From: Mesorhizobium sp. M8A.F.Ca.ET.218.01.1.1
GTDB lineage: Bacteria; Pseudomonadota; Alphaproteobacteria; Rhizobiales; Rhizobiaceae
Direction: 5' to 3'
DNA length: 64,000 nucleotides
NCBI RefSeq assembly: GCF_004791165.1
Contig: NZ_SRUZ01000003.1
Span: 248,001-312,000, forward strand
Shown: one piece after another, positions 54,339 through 64,000 of the stretch
Numbering within the stretch: the stretch's first letter is position 1
Layout of the letters: each line of letters starts with the position of its first letter
Notes under the pieces: generated by a model
Database searches by the model: none
Seen by the model: the letters and a program-made list of their open reading frames with translations, nothing else
What the model was told of the DNA's origin: nothing
Made by a program: the position numbers and the translations under genes

Positions 54339-55355
54339 TCATGCGGCGACGGCCTTCGCGTCGATGTCGGCGAGCTTCCTGGCGAGCTTCAGCGCCGCTA
54401 TCAGGCTGTCCGGCCGCGCCACGCCCTTGCCGGCGATGTCGAAGGCGGTGCCGTGGTCGGGGGAGGTGCGGATGAAGGGCAGGCCCAGCGTGACGTTGAC
54501 AGCTTCGTCGAAGGCCAGCGTCTTGGCCGGGATCAACGCCTGGTCGTGATACATGCACAGTGCGGCGTCGTAGCCTGCCCGCGCCCGGGCATGGAACAGC
54601 GTGTCGGCGGGCAAGGGCCCGAAAGCATCGATGCCTTCAGCGCGCAGGGTGTCGACCGCTGGGCGCACGATATGCTCGTCTTCCATGCCCATGGAGCCGC
54701 CTTCGCCGGCATGCGGATTGAGGCCGGCAATGGCGAGCCGAGGCCTGGCGATGCCGAAGCGGCCGGCAAGGTCGGCCGCGGTGATGCGTGCGGTCGCGAC
54801 GATCAATTCGGTGCTCAGGGCCTTCGGCACGTCGGCCAGGGCGATGTGGATGGTTACGGGAACCGTGCGTAAGTCCGGGCCTGCCAGCATCATCACCGGC
54901 ATCGCCTCGACGCCGCTGTGCCGAGCCGCCAGATGCGCCAGATATTCGGTGTGGCCGGGAAAACGGAAGCCGGCATCATAGAGCGGCTTCTTGGCGATCG
55001 GGCAAGTCACCACGGCGGCCGCCTCGCCGGCAAGGCAGGCCTCGACCGCGCGGTCGATCGCTTCGATGGTGCCGGCTGCGTTGGCGGGGTCTGGCCGGCC
55101 GGGGCTGTCGATGAAGCGCTCCGTCAGGGGAACGATCGGCAAGGCGCGGCCAAAGACCTCGATCGCCTGCACCGGCGTCACTTCCTGGACAGGCAGCGAA
55201 ACGCCAAGGTGGCGCGCGCGCGCCGCGACCACGGCCGGGTCGGCCAGAAGGTAGAAGGGGGGCAAGCCGACGGCGTCCCGCGCAAGGAAGGCGGCGATGG
55301 CGATTTCAGGGCCGATACCGGACGGATCGCCGACGCTCAACGCCAGCGCGGTCAT
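54339..55355 (-). CDS. pdxA: 4-hydroxythreonine-4-phosphate dehydrogenase
   Basis: 338 residues from ATG at 55355 (GTG at 55367 is an alternative). [12 protein letters not shown] at the N-terminus, metal-site His in FPGHTEYLA, and the C-terminal [39 protein letters not shown] are PdxA signatures. It oxidises 4-phosphohydroxythreonine in pyridoxal phosphate synthesis. The start lies within 15 bases of the surA stop, so coupled translation is likely. Confidence 0.94.
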   Translation of the reverse strand: MTALALSVGDPSGIGPEIAIAAFLARDAVGLPPFYLLADPAVVAARARHLGVSLPVQEVTPVQAIEVFGRALPIVPLTERFIDSPGRPDPANAAGTIEAIDRAVEACLAGEAAAVVTCPIAKKPLYDAGFRFPGHTEYLAHLAARHSGVEAMPVMMLAGPDLRTVPVTIHIALADVPKALSTELIVATARITAADLAGRFGIARPRLAIAGLNPHAGEGGSMGMEDEHIVRPAVDTLRAEGIDAFGPLPADTLFHARARAGYDAALCMYHDQALIPAKTLAFDEAVNVTLGLPFIRTSPDHGTAFDIAGKGVARPDSLIAALKLARKLADIDAKAVAA

Positions 55356-55368
55356 CGCGCGGCCCACG

Positions 55369-56292
55369 TCAGCGCTTGACGATGCGGGCTTTAGCCTTCA
55401 GCTCGTCAACATATTTCTTGCTGAGATCGTCGGCGGCCTTGTCGTTGGAGCCTTCGCTCTGGAATACCATCTGTGCCGTCTTGTCGTCGGACACTTCGCG
55501 CGACGAGCAGATGCCGATGAATTCGACGCCGCGTTCGGTCTCGCGCGTGACGGTGGCGCCACCGACCTTGGTCGCCTTGATCTGCTCGGCCCAGTCCGGC
55601 GGTAGTTGCGGCGCCAGAATCCGGCCGAGGTCGCGAACGGTGACGTCGATCAGGCCCTTGGCGAACTCGCGTGTCGTGTTGCAGCCGTTGAAGCGGGCAC
55701 GCATGGCATCGGCCTCGCGCTTGCGCTTGGCCAGTGTCGCGCTGCGTTCGGCCGCTGGCACGACGAAGATGACCTGCTGCAGCATGTATTCCATGGCGCT
55801 CGGCTTGGCGCCGCCCTTGTCAAGCATGCGCCGCACCGCGTCCTGTTCGGTCACGCTGCCACCTTCACCGGAGCGGTAACGCGCGCTCAAGGCTTGGTTC
55901 CATGCCATCTGGGCACGAATGAACTCCTTGAAATGGTCCTTGCTGACGCCGGATTTTTCCATGACGCCGTCGAGCTGGCCGAGCTGCATCTTGTTGTTGG
56001 TGGCAAAGCGCTGATAGGCGGCCTCAACCTGGGCATCGCTGATACGGATGCCAAGCCGTCTGGCCTCGGCGAGGCGCAGCGTCTGGTCGATCATTTCCTG
56101 GGCAGCGTCGCCCTTCTTGTGTTGCAGCTTCAGGAAGGCGGCACGATGGGCGATGTCACCACTGGTGATTGCTATGTCGTTGACGACGTATTTGATCTCG
56201 CTGGCGAAAGCCGGCGGCGTCATCACGGTCATCGACAGGGATGTCGCCGCCACAAGCAACGCGAACCCTGCTGAAAAGAGGTATTTCCTCAT
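55369..56292 (-). CDS. surA: SurA N-terminal-type periplasmic chaperone
   Basis: 307 residues from ATG at 56292 (another ATG three codons earlier). Signal peptide ([28 protein letters not shown]), then [25 protein letters not shown]...[16 protein letters not shown], the SurA N-domain pattern. The parvulin isomerase domain is short or degenerate compared with E. coli SurA, as in other alphaproteobacteria. It helps fold outer-membrane proteins, including LptD encoded just upstream. Confidence 0.85.
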   Translation of the reverse strand: MRKYLFSAGFALLVAATSLSMTVMTPPAFASEIKYVVNDIAITSGDIAHRAAFLKLQHKKGDAAQEMIDQTLRLAEARRLGIRISDAQVEAAYQRFATNNKMQLGQLDGVMEKSGVSKDHFKEFIRAQMAWNQALSARYRSGEGGSVTEQDAVRRMLDKGGAKPSAMEYMLQQVIFVVPAAERSATLAKRKREADAMRARFNGCNTTREFAKGLIDVTVRDLGRILAPQLPPDWAEQIKATKVGGATVTRETERGVEFIGICSSREVSDDKTAQMVFQSEGSNDKAADDLSKKYVDELKAKARIVKR

Positions 56293-56389
56293 CGTTGGCA
56301 TCCCAATTCTATTCCGGCTCCGCCCAATTCCGTCCCCTTCCGGATACGCGAATCCGTGCCAGCCCTATGCGGCGAAACGATGTCGCCGC

Positions 56390-58834
56390 TTATTGGATGG
56401 TGTCGATTGCGTTGGTCGACGAGCCGAAGTCGCCGAGGGTGCGGAACGACAGGTTGAATCCGATGCTCTGCGTCACTTCCCTGGTGTTCAGGTCACGCGA
56501 CTGCGCGTACGTCATCAGATAGGTGAAGCAGGAATCGTTGTAGGCGAAGCCCACCCCGTCCTTGACCAGCAGGCCCTCCTGCAAATCGTAGGTTCCTGTT
56601 CCGAACACGCGCCAGTTCTCGGCAAGATGTGTCGATGCGCCGAGCGTGACCTCGTGACGGTCGGTCGTGAACCCATAGAGCGGCTGGGCCTGGATGAAGG
56701 CATACTTGGCGCTCAACGACACCGGCAGGCCGGAATAAGCAGCTTTCAGCTCGGCGCGGCGGATCTCGAAGCTCTGTTCGTCGAAACGGCCGCTGACGGA
56801 GGCCGCGAAGCCATTGGGGCTGGTTATGCCAAACAGGCCGACATAGTCGGACTTGGTCGTCTCAAGCCCTGAATTTGCGCCGACATTGACCAGATCGGGT
56901 GCCGCAAAGGAGTTTTCGCCGCCAATCTGATAGGACTGGCCGAAGATCGCATTGGTGCCCCAGCCGTTGATGTAGGAGCCGGAATAGCGCAGGCCGACAT
57001 TGGCACGCGAGCCGCCCTCGATGCGGTCGTAACCGGAGAACTTGTCGCGTTCGAACAGCGTGGTTGCATCGAAAACCATGCTTTGAGCGTCTTCGTTCGG
57101 AATGGAGAGGCCGCCGACATACTGTTCGTTCGGGCGCAGGAACACCTGAGCCATCGGCTCGACAACGTGGCTCGACCCGCTGGCCAGCGAGAACAACAGC
57201 GGCCAGCTCATCTCGAGCCCGGCGGTCGCCATGTAGCGTGCGAAGGACGAGCGCATGTCTTCGCTGGTATGTATGTCAGGGTTGGCGGCCATCTCCTGAA
57301 TGGCCGCGAGCGAAGCCGATGACGCGCGGACGTAGTCAACATCGCCCTGGAATGCCAGCAGTGGTGTCAATACCAGCCCATCATCGGTAACGAATGTCCG
57401 CTTCCATTCGGCTTCGGTGGTGAGTCTGCCAGACTCGCCCTCTATGCCACGGACACGCTGTGCCGGCGTGGCAGAATCGTATGGCGTGTTGAAAGCTTCG
57501 TCAAGATCTTCGCGGCGAATGACTCGCGTATTTACGTTGAACGACAACTGGCCGCCGGCGACCGATGTGTCGGGGATATAGGCATAGTCGAGCGAGGGCA
57601 GCACCCAAGGCTGCTGGCCGCTTCGCGCCGCGGCATTTTCGTTGGGCGTATCTTCCTGGACCTCGAAATGCATGGCGCGCACGTCGAAATAATTACGGTC
57701 ATTAAGGCCGGTCAGGTAGACGGACGACTGGTGAACGTAGGCATTGTACTTGGCGATGTTGTAGGTGTTGGAGAAGTTCTTGTCGGTCTGCAGCAACACG
57801 TCCCAGCCGAAATTCCAGCGTTCGTTGATCGCGAACTGCCCCTGCGTGCCCATCATGCCGCGGAACTTGTTCGGATCGCCCACCGCGCCGGAATCGATAT
57901 TGTGACCAGCGGTCGAGGGGAATGCCGCGCCGTCGATGAAGGCGTCCGGATCCTGCTGCTGAATGCCGGCGATCTTGAAAGTGTATTCGCCATTGTTGAA
58001 GCGCTGGCGCCATTCGGCTTCGCCGAGGAAGCCCTGCTTGGTGTAGCCGCTTCCGGTCACCGTCAGGTCATATGTCGGCGAAAGGGCGAAATAGTAGGGG
58101 ATCTTGACGCTGTACCCCAAGTGACTGTTGTAGCCGATACTGGGGATCAGGAAGCCGCTCTTGCGCTTCACCGTCGGGTCGGCGATCTCGAACGCCGGCA
58201 AGTAGGCCAGCGGAAACCCGAAGAACTCGAAATTCGCGTTCTCGAAGCGAACCGTCTTCTTCTCGCCGTTCCAGATGATCTTTCTGGCTTTGACGCGCCA
58301 TGTCGGCGCCTTGTCGGGCTTGTCTTCGCATGGTTCGCAGGCAGTGTAGACACCATTGTGGAAGGTGGTCAGCACGCCGCCCATGCGTTCGGCGCTTTCG
58401 GCGGCGAAATAGGCCTTGTCGACGGTTTCAACGCGCAGCGCGTTGACGAAGCCGTCTGCGAAATCGTCGGTGATGTCGATGTGCTGCGAATTGATCTTGG
58501 TGCCGTCGCTGTTGACGATCTCGACATTGCCGCTGGCAACCATTCGCTTGGTGTTGCGGTTGTACACGACCTTCTGGGCGACGAGGCGGTTGCCGCCATA
58601 GTCGATCTGCACGCCGCCGATGGCGGTCACCGTCTGGTTGTCGTTGTTGTATTCCAGCGTGTCGGCGGCGAGCAGCATCTGCGAGCCGGACGGAACCGTG
58701 GTCGCCATGTTGCCGACATCCTGCGCGAACGCCGGCAGCGGGACGCCGCAGGCGACCAGGCACGCCAAGGCGCTCGCCGCATAGAGGCGCGCCAAACGGG
58801 CCTGCCTGTCGCTGGGCAAAAACGCCTCCCTCAC
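56390..58834 (-). CDS. lptD: LPS-assembly protein LptD
   Basis: 814 residues, GTG start at 58834 sharing bases with the lptG stop (TAGTG). Signal peptide (ALACLVACGVPLPAFAQD), OstA/LptA-like domain (AADTLEYNNDNQTVTAIGGVQIDYGG), then a large C-terminal beta-barrel. The conserved FFGFPLAYLPAFEIADPTVKRKSGFLIPSIGY is an LptD hallmark. It inserts lipopolysaccharide in the outer leaflet. Two cysteines in CEPCEDKP may be the disulfide pair. Confidence 0.94.
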   Translation of the reverse strand: MREAFLPSDRQARLARLYAASALACLVACGVPLPAFAQDVGNMATTVPSGSQMLLAADTLEYNNDNQTVTAIGGVQIDYGGNRLVAQKVVYNRNTKRMVASGNVEIVNSDGTKINSQHIDITDDFADGFVNALRVETVDKAYFAAESAERMGGVLTTFHNGVYTACEPCEDKPDKAPTWRVKARKIIWNGEKKTVRFENANFEFFGFPLAYLPAFEIADPTVKRKSGFLIPSIGYNSHLGYSVKIPYYFALSPTYDLTVTGSGYTKQGFLGEAEWRQRFNNGEYTFKIAGIQQQDPDAFIDGAAFPSTAGHNIDSGAVGDPNKFRGMMGTQGQFAINERWNFGWDVLLQTDKNFSNTYNIAKYNAYVHQSSVYLTGLNDRNYFDVRAMHFEVQEDTPNENAAARSGQQPWVLPSLDYAYIPDTSVAGGQLSFNVNTRVIRREDLDEAFNTPYDSATPAQRVRGIEGESGRLTTEAEWKRTFVTDDGLVLTPLLAFQGDVDYVRASSASLAAIQEMAANPDIHTSEDMRSSFARYMATAGLEMSWPLLFSLASGSSHVVEPMAQVFLRPNEQYVGGLSIPNEDAQSMVFDATTLFERDKFSGYDRIEGGSRANVGLRYSGSYINGWGTNAIFGQSYQIGGENSFAAPDLVNVGANSGLETTKSDYVGLFGITSPNGFAASVSGRFDEQSFEIRRAELKAAYSGLPVSLSAKYAFIQAQPLYGFTTDRHEVTLGASTHLAENWRVFGTGTYDLQEGLLVKDGVGFAYNDSCFTYLMTYAQSRDLNTREVTQSIGFNLSFRTLGDFGSSTNAIDTIQ

Positions 58835-59916
58835 TAGCCGTCTTCCTTGTATAGCAGGAAAGTCACCCCGAAGAACATAGCTACCACGACCGGCACCCAG
58901 GCGGCTATGGCAGTCGGCACGAACCCCGCCACGCCGAACGCCTTCACCAGCACCGAAACGACATAAAGCAGAAACCCGGCAACGACGCCACCCAGAATCA
59001 TCGTTGCCGACTGCCCCATTCGCGCAAATCGCATTGAAACTGTTGCCGCAATCAGCGTCATGGCGACGAGGAGAAACGGCAACGCCACCAGCGAATCAAA
59101 CTGCATGGCAAAGGCATTTGCCTTGAGGCCGAAGGAACGGGCAACCTCGATTTTTCCGGGCAGGTCATAGAAGGGAATTGTCTCCGGGCGTGCCAGCCGC
59201 TCCTGCACGAATTCCGGCTTCAGATTGGTCGGCACACGATCGTTCGCGACGGGCTGGATGGTGCCGTTCCTGAAGATCTTCACATCCTGCAATTCCCAAT
59301 AACCGTCGCGCAGGTAAGCACGCGCCGCATCCTTGCGCTCGACGATATTGCCTTGCTGGTCGAGGATGAAAAAGACCGCGTCGGCCATCTCCAGACCCTG
59401 GTCGAGGATGGCCCGCGCGCCGATGATAGTATCGCCGGAACTGGTTTTCTGGCGAATCCAGGGAGCGGCGTCGGCCGAAACCGTGTTGGATTTGCCGGAG
59501 CGCAGCTGCGTCTCGATCTGTTCGGACAAGGAGAAGGCGTGCGCGGCGAGCGGGTTGATGATTCCGACCGAGACGGCGCCGAACAGCAGTGCGCCGATGC
59601 AGCACGGCAAAAGGAACTGCCAGGCGGAAACGCCCGCGGACCGCGCGATGACAAGTTCGTACCGCCGGTTGAGCGAAACCAGCGTCGCCATCGCCGAGAA
59701 CAAGCCGACAAACGGCACCGTCTGCAGCATGATCATGGGCATTCGAAGGCCGGAAATGGCCATCGCCGTGCCATAGGTGAACCCTGGCAGGCCGGTGGTG
59801 CGGCCGGACAGTTCGGTGAAATCGATAAGGAATACCAGTGCCAGAAGGCCGAGGAAGAACCAGATCGTGATCGCCACGTAGCGGAAGAAGAAATATCGAC
59901 CCAGAGTCCAGCCCAT
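58834..59916 (-). CDS. lptG: LPS export ABC transporter permease LptG
   Basis: 360 residues: YjgP/YjgQ permease with N-terminal helix, FTELSGRTTGLPGFTYGTAMAISGLRMPMIMLQTVPFVGLFSAMATLVSLNRRYELVIARSAGVSAWQFL as first membrane block, a periplasmic beta-jellyroll and C-terminal helices. Pairs with LptF and the ATPase LptB (not in this window) to extract LPS. Overlaps the lptF stop by one base (TGATG). Confidence 0.93.
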   Translation of the reverse strand: MGWTLGRYFFFRYVAITIWFFLGLLALVFLIDFTELSGRTTGLPGFTYGTAMAISGLRMPMIMLQTVPFVGLFSAMATLVSLNRRYELVIARSAGVSAWQFLLPCCIGALLFGAVSVGIINPLAAHAFSLSEQIETQLRSGKSNTVSADAAPWIRQKTSSGDTIIGARAILDQGLEMADAVFFILDQQGNIVERKDAARAYLRDGYWELQDVKIFRNGTIQPVANDRVPTNLKPEFVQERLARPETIPFYDLPGKIEVARSFGLKANAFAMQFDSLVALPFLLVAMTLIAATVSMRFARMGQSATMILGGVVAGFLLYVVSVLVKAFGVAGFVPTAIAAWVPVVVAMFFGVTFLLYKEDG

Positions 59917-61118
59917 CAGCCGACCCCCTGGCCTGAGGTGTCGCGCCTGGAGAGACGCAATTTGAGGGCATTCCAGCCATCACCGATTCGGCTGGCCAGG
60001 TTTGTCATCCAGTCCGCCCAGGCAACCGGCAGTTCCATGGTCCGGTTCGATACGATGAACCAGATCGCCACCGCGGAAGCCACGATCGGCACGCCATAGA
60101 CCATGTAGGCATATTGCGGGACCTCATCGGCCTTGCTGGCGGCGAAGAAACCCAGCCAGCGCACGAACAGCGATATCGCGATGGCGGTGATCAGCGGATT
60201 GACGCGCGCCTCGCGATGCGAACGCGCGTCTCCCGCCACCGCGAGCGCGATCAGCGCAAAAACCATGGAGTAGGTCCATTCCGAAAACCGCTGGTCGACC
60301 TCGGCCCGGTACTCCTGGGGACTTTGCTGGTAATTCTTGTCGTTAGGACTTGGATTGAGCAGGTATTGGGTGGTCTGGTCCTTTGGCAGGAGCGTCACCT
60401 GGTTGGCCGCCGACATGAAGGCCGACATGTCGAAGGCATAGGACGTGAACCGGATGACACTGAGGTCGCCCGTCAGCGTTTTGCGATGGATGACGCCATC
60501 ATTCATCATCAGCACCTTTTCGCCGCCGCGTTCGATGATGCTGCCGGTCTTGGCATAATAGACGAGATTGACGCCTTCCTCGCGCGAATCGGCGACGAAG
60601 ATGCCACCCAGCCGGTTGTCGGGAAGCCGCTCGCCAATCTGCAGGAACAGTCCGTCCTCGATCTTGCGGAAGGTGCCTTCCTGGATGATCAGCGACAAAA
60701 GGTCGGCGCGCGACTCCGCCACCAGGGCGCGGTTCTTCTGTCGTGCATAGGGGTCGATGCCGTTGTCCACGGCGAACGAAAAGACGCTGGCGGCCAGCGC
60801 CAGCAGCATGATCGGCCGCACGATGGTCCATCGTGAGGCTCCCGATGCATTGACCACCGCGAGTTCCGAATCCGAATTCATCACACTGAGCGTCTGGGCG
60901 ACCGCCACCACGAGCGCGAAAGGCACGACGATCGGAACGATGGAGGGGAGAATAAGGGACGCGACCTCGAAGAAGGTCAAAGCTGACTGACCGCTGTCGG
61001 TGACCAGGTTGATCTTGGCCAACACCTGCGTCGTCCACACGATGGCCAGCGTCCAGACCAGTGCTGCCAGGAAGACCACGAAAGTGCGGCGCATGATGTA
61101 GCGTTCAACGACCTTCAT
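59916..61118 (-). CDS. lptF: LPS export ABC transporter permease LptF
   Basis: 400 residues, same fold as LptG: N-terminal VERYIMRRTFVVFLAALVWTLAIVW, SVMNSDSELAVVNASGASRWTIVRPIMLLAL, a periplasmic jellyroll and C-terminal helices. First gene of the lptF-lptG-lptD-surA-pdxA-rsmA operon. A basic tail (RLSRRDTSGQGVG) ends it. Confidence 0.93.
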   Translation of the reverse strand: MKVVERYIMRRTFVVFLAALVWTLAIVWTTQVLAKINLVTDSGQSALTFFEVASLILPSIVPIVVPFALVVAVAQTLSVMNSDSELAVVNASGASRWTIVRPIMLLALAASVFSFAVDNGIDPYARQKNRALVAESRADLLSLIIQEGTFRKIEDGLFLQIGERLPDNRLGGIFVADSREEGVNLVYYAKTGSIIERGGEKVLMMNDGVIHRKTLTGDLSVIRFTSYAFDMSAFMSAANQVTLLPKDQTTQYLLNPSPNDKNYQQSPQEYRAEVDQRFSEWTYSMVFALIALAVAGDARSHREARVNPLITAIAISLFVRWLGFFAASKADEVPQYAYMVYGVPIVASAVAIWFIVSNRTMELPVAWADWMTNLASRIGDGWNALKLRLSRRDTSGQGVG

Positions 61119-61482
61119 GAAGGCTTTACTCGATTTTCTCGAACGGCATCATGCCACCACGCTAAGGGTAGCTGTCCGGCGACGCCCGCACAACTGGCTC
61201 CGTTGGGCTGCATTAGGCAGGCGATCCGGTTCCCGTCCCACGTCGCGTGCCGCAGTAGGCCGGAGTGTCGGCGGCAATGGATAAGAAAGGACGAACATCG
61301 ATGGTTAACAACAGGTTGCGGCATGAAGCGGAGCCGTTCCGCGACGAATCGCCATCGATTCCATGTCTCATATGGGTAGCCATTTTGGCAAAGTCTTGCC
61401 AAATGCCGGAAAACGACCAAATGTCGCGGATCGCTTCAAACCGCTTCGCGCATCATCGCGCAATCCCCGAAAGCAGGACATG
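61119..61482. other. 364-base divergent promoter region of lptF and pepA
   Basis: No gene recognised. A perfect inverted repeat TTTGGCAA (61384-61391), AGTC, TTGCCAAA (61396-61403) lies 80 bases upstream of pepA and may be an operator. The frame of pepA is open through the right part, but the upstream residues show no family similarity. Confidence 0.5.
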
Positions 61483-63006
61483 ATGAACCCGAGACCGTCG
61501 ATCGCCTTTGCAAAATTCGCCGCGCCCCAGACGGCGGCGAACAGAAAGGGCACGGTCTTCGTGCTGTCGGCGGATGACGGTGGCCTGAGCGATATGGCCA
61601 GGGCTTACGATCCGGGCAAGACGCTGGATCGGGCTTTCCCGGTCGCCGAATTTACCGGCAAGTTCGCCGGCGCTGTCGAAATCCTGGCGCCGGAGGCAAC
61701 ATCGCTCGACAGGTTGGTCGCGGTCGGCGCAGGCAGGGTGTCGGGGCTCGACGAGTATGCCTGGCTGAAGCTCGGCGGCACCATTGCGGCATCGCTGCGC
61801 AAGGCAACCGACGTGGCCGTGGTGCTCGACCTGGCCGGTGCCTCGCCCGATGGCAAGGACGCCGCGAACCTTGCGGCCGGCATTCTCTTGCGCGGCTATT
61901 CCTTCGACAAGTACAAGACCAGGAAGGATAAGGACGACGGCCAGGGCAGCGGCAAGGCCGATCCGAAAAAGCCGGTCAAGGTGACCATCCATACCGCCGA
62001 TCCGGTGGGCGCCAAGAAAGCCTTCGCCGATGCCGAGGCGGTGATCGACGGTGTGCTTCTGGCGCGCGATCTGGTCAACGAACCGGCAAACGTGCTGGGA
62101 CCAGTCGAATTCGCCGCCCGCGCCAAGGAACTCGAGGCGCTTGGCGTCAAGGTCGAGATCCTGGCCGAAAAGGAGATGAAGAAGCTCGGCATGGGCTCGC
62201 TGCTCGGTGTCGCGCAGGGCTCGCCGCGTGGCGCCCGTATGGCGGTCATGCAATGGAACGGCGGCAAGCCCAAGGACAGCCCGGTCGCCTTCGTCGGCAA
62301 GGGCGTTACGTTCGACACCGGCGGCAATTCGATCAAGCCGGCGTCCGGCATGGAGGACATGAAGGGCGACATGGGTGGCGCTGCCGCCGTGACCGGGTTG
62401 ATGCACGCGCTCGCCGCGCGCAAAGCCAAGGCCAATGTCGTCGGCATCATCGGTCTTGTCGAAAACGCGGTCGACGGTTATGCGCAGCGCCCGGGCGACA
62501 TCGTCACCTCGATGTCGGGACAGACCATCGAGGTGCTCAACACCGACGCGGAGGGGCGCCTCGTCCTGGCCGACGCGCTGTGGTACTGCAACGACCGCTT
62601 CCAGCCGAAATTCATGGTCAACCTGGCGACGCTGACCGGCGCCATCATGGTTGCGCTCGGCCTGCATTATGCGGGCCTGTTCTCCAACAACGACGAACTG
62701 GCGCAAAGGCTGACCGCGGCCGGACAGTCAACGCAGGAACGGCTGTGGCGCATGCCGCTCGGCGCCGAATACGACAAGCTGATCGATTCCAAGAATGCCG
62801 ACATGAAGAACATCGGTGGCCGCTACGGCGGCGCGATCATCGCCGCGCAGTTCCTGCAGCGCTTCGTCAAGGACACGCCCTGGGCACATCTCGACATTGC
62901 CGGTACCGCGATGGGCTCGCCATTGAACGAGATCAACCAGTCGTGGGGTTCGGGTTTCGGCGTACGGCTGCTGGACCGGCTGGTGCGTGATCACTACGAA
63001 AGCTGA
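61483..63006 (+). CDS. pepA: Leucyl aminopeptidase (M17)
   Basis: 507 residues from ATG at 61483 with AGGA four bases upstream; ATG 61480 is equally in frame. The M17 catalytic domain has [32 protein letters not shown], and [14 protein letters not shown] with the dinuclear metal ligands. It removes N-terminal residues from peptides. PepA of E. coli also binds DNA in recombination. It lies ahead of holC, as in many Proteobacteria. Confidence 0.95.
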   Translation: MNPRPSIAFAKFAAPQTAANRKGTVFVLSADDGGLSDMARAYDPGKTLDRAFPVAEFTGKFAGAVEILAPEATSLDRLVAVGAGRVSGLDEYAWLKLGGTIAASLRKATDVAVVLDLAGASPDGKDAANLAAGILLRGYSFDKYKTRKDKDDGQGSGKADPKKPVKVTIHTADPVGAKKAFADAEAVIDGVLLARDLVNEPANVLGPVEFAARAKELEALGVKVEILAEKEMKKLGMGSLLGVAQGSPRGARMAVMQWNGGKPKDSPVAFVGKGVTFDTGGNSIKPASGMEDMKGDMGGAAAVTGLMHALAARKAKANVVGIIGLVENAVDGYAQRPGDIVTSMSGQTIEVLNTDAEGRLVLADALWYCNDRFQPKFMVNLATLTGAIMVALGLHYAGLFSNNDELAQRLTAAGQSTQERLWRMPLGAEYDKLIDSKNADMKNIGGRYGGAIIAAQFLQRFVKDTPWAHLDIAGTAMGSPLNEINQSWGSGFGVRLLDRLVRDHYES

Positions 63007-63015
63007 CGTCGATCC

Positions 63016-63465
63016 ATGGCCGATGTGCTGTTCTACCATCTGACCGAATCGACCCTGGAGGATGCGCTTCCGGGGCTGCTCGAGCGCAGCGTCGATCGCG
63101 GCTGGCGCGCCGTGGTGCAGACCGGCACCGAGGAACGGCGAGACGCGCTCGACCAGCATCTGTGGACTTTCCGCGATGATTCCTTCCTGGCGCACGCGAC
63201 CGATCGCGAAGCCTACCCAACTGAACAGCCAATCCTGCTGACCACCGGCGCCGGCAACCCCAACGAGGCCAAAATCAGGTTCCTGGTCGACGGCGCCGCC
63301 CCGCCCGACCTCGGCGGTTACGAGCGTGCGGTTTTCCTGTTCGATGGCCATGACGCGGCCCAGGTCGAGATGGCCCGGGCGCATTGGAAGACGATGAAGG
63401 ACGCGGGCCACGCCGTGACCTACTGGCAGCAGACGTCAGACCGCCGCTGGGAACGCAAGGCCTAG
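63016..63465 (+). CDS. holC: DNA polymerase III chi subunit
   Basis: 149 residues: MADVLFYHLTESTLEDALPGLLERSVDRGWRAVVQTGTEERRDALDQHLWTF, then FLFDGHDAAQVEMARAHWKTMKDAGHAVTYWQQ. Chi links the clamp loader to SSB. Begins ten bases after the pepA stop, so probably co-transcribed. Confidence 0.93.
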   Translation: MADVLFYHLTESTLEDALPGLLERSVDRGWRAVVQTGTEERRDALDQHLWTFRDDSFLAHATDREAYPTEQPILLTTGAGNPNEAKIRFLVDGAAPPDLGGYERAVFLFDGHDAAQVEMARAHWKTMKDAGHAVTYWQQTSDRRWERKA

Positions 63466-63467
63466 TT

Positions 63468-63595
63468 TAGAGCAATTCCAGGAAAACTGTGCACCTATCC
63501 AGGGAAAGCGCGTAGCGCACTCCATAGGGAGGTGCGTAAGAACCAAGGGCTGGAGCCGTTCGGCGTTTCCCCGAAACGATGAGCATCTCCAGCCC
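63468..63595. repeat. Dispersed intergenic hairpin element, copy 3 (diverged)
   Basis: Shares TAGAGCAATTCCAGGAAAA with copy 2, and GCGCGTAGCGC with copy 1 read on the opposite strand. The terminal hairpin has a different sequence, GGGCTGGAG (63547-63555) with CTCCAGCCC (63587-63595), plus inner CGTTTC/GAAACG, but is still fully paired. Three bases after the holC stop. Confidence 0.7.
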
Positions 63596-63614
63596 AGCGT
63601 CGCGGATGACAGTT

Positions 63615-64000
63615 CTAGAGTCTTGCCTTGATTCGGTTCTGTTTCCTGGTGACGTAGTCGCCGTATTTCAATTTCATGAACTCGTCCGAGCGGTTCCGAT
63701 GCGGGCTCCTGAAAACGTACCATTCGCCATCAGGCGATTTGCGCTTGTAGATCGCCTTGCCGGTCTGGCGATGCTCGAAGCAGGTCATGGAGCCCTTCAC
63801 GCCCCAGGCGCCGTGCCATTGCGCGCGGTAGCACAACTTGCCGCCGCCGGGGATGAACCATGTCCCGTCGCCATAGCCCGGCTGGCCCTTTTCGGTCGAC
63901 CAGGCGTTGAATTGCCGCTGCCTGACGGCAAAGAACGCGGCCCCGTGATTGCCCCACATCCACGAATGGTTCTGATAGATTTGGTAGACGCCTTCGTCGG
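63615..64000 (-). CDS. DUF995 family protein, C-terminal part (5' end outside window)
   Basis: Open from the window end in one frame to a stop at 63615, leaving about 128 residues: WMWGNHGAAFFAVRQRQFNAWSTEKGQPGYGDGTWFIPGGGKLCYRAQWHG, then CFEHRQTGKAIYKRKSPDGEWYVF. The WxWGxxGxxFF and TW...G.LCYRA.W pattern fits DUF995, small exported rhizobial proteins of unknown role. The start and signal peptide are outside. Confidence 0.72.
   Translation of the reverse strand, partial: DEGVYQIYQNHSWMWGNHGAAFFAVRQRQFNAWSTEKGQPGYGDGTWFIPGGGKLCYRAQWHGAWGVKGSMTCFEHRQTGKAIYKRKSPDGEWYVFRSPHRNRSDEFMKLKYGDYVTRKQNRIKARL

Noticed and set aside
61384..61403. Sigma-54 promoter (TTGGCA...TTGC) upstream of pepA
   Set aside because: The GG and GC dinucleotides are nine bases apart instead of ten, and the sequence is better explained as a perfect inverted repeat.

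Overview
This window looks like the chromosome of a GC-rich alphaproteobacterium of the order Rhizobiales, most likely Mesorhizobium or a close relative. The reasons are the protein-level character of the core genes, the rsmA-pdxA-surA-lptD-lptG-lptF block, the phosphatidylserine pathway pair psd-pssA, a cyclopropane fatty acid synthase, and rhizobial-style palindromic intergenic repeats. This placement rests on recognition from sequence alone; no database was searched. About 64 protein genes are supported. I saw no rRNA, tRNA, CRISPR array, insertion sequence or prophage.

Left part (1-14 kb), mixed metabolic and accessory genes: the 3' end of a proline iminopeptidase gene, cimA (citramalate route to isoleucine), a RarD-type exporter, a CorA/ZntB-type transporter, a gluconate dehydrogenase-like SDR beside a decayed idonate dehydrogenase remnant, a muconolactone isomerase-like gene with a divergent LysR, a LOG-family gene, a large LysM protein, an ArsR plus Atm1-type ABC exporter pair, a small monooxygenase gene behind what looks like a SoxR-type promoter, an SMP-30 lactonase-like gene, and an AT-richer DUF4375-like gene that looks imported.

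Middle part (14-34 kb): psd-pssA for phosphatidylethanolamine, a TetR regulator with an NmrA-like oxidoreductase, an Aas-like acyltransferase/acyl-ACP synthetase, a tautomerase with a divergent LysR, two EamA exporters, a glyoxalase-fold gene coupled to a glutathione transferase that carries a histone-H1-like lysine/alanine tail, a LuxR regulator next to a polyamine-type binding protein and agmatine deiminase, a secreted serine carboxypeptidase, OsmC, and several small secreted or unknown proteins.

Right part (32-64 kb), mostly core housekeeping: purF, cvpA, radA, dnaB, an Rsm22-type methyltransferase with ynfA, cfa, the rpsF-rpsR-rplI ribosomal operon, a TadG-like protein, an LTA-synthase-family phosphoglycerol transferase, the fatty acid block fabD-fabG-acpP-fabF followed by mltG, yicC and gmk, then the LPS transport and outer-membrane biogenesis operon lptF-lptG-lptD-surA-pdxA-rsmA, then pepA, holC and a DUF995 gene cut by the window end.

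No wholly new multi-gene system stands out. The most unusual signals are: a dispersed hairpin element in three copies whose stems covary, with an identical loop in two of them; the SoxR-like 19-bp-spacer promoter; a terminator hairpin that contains the ynfA ribosome binding site; the histone-tailed GST; and the idnD relic.
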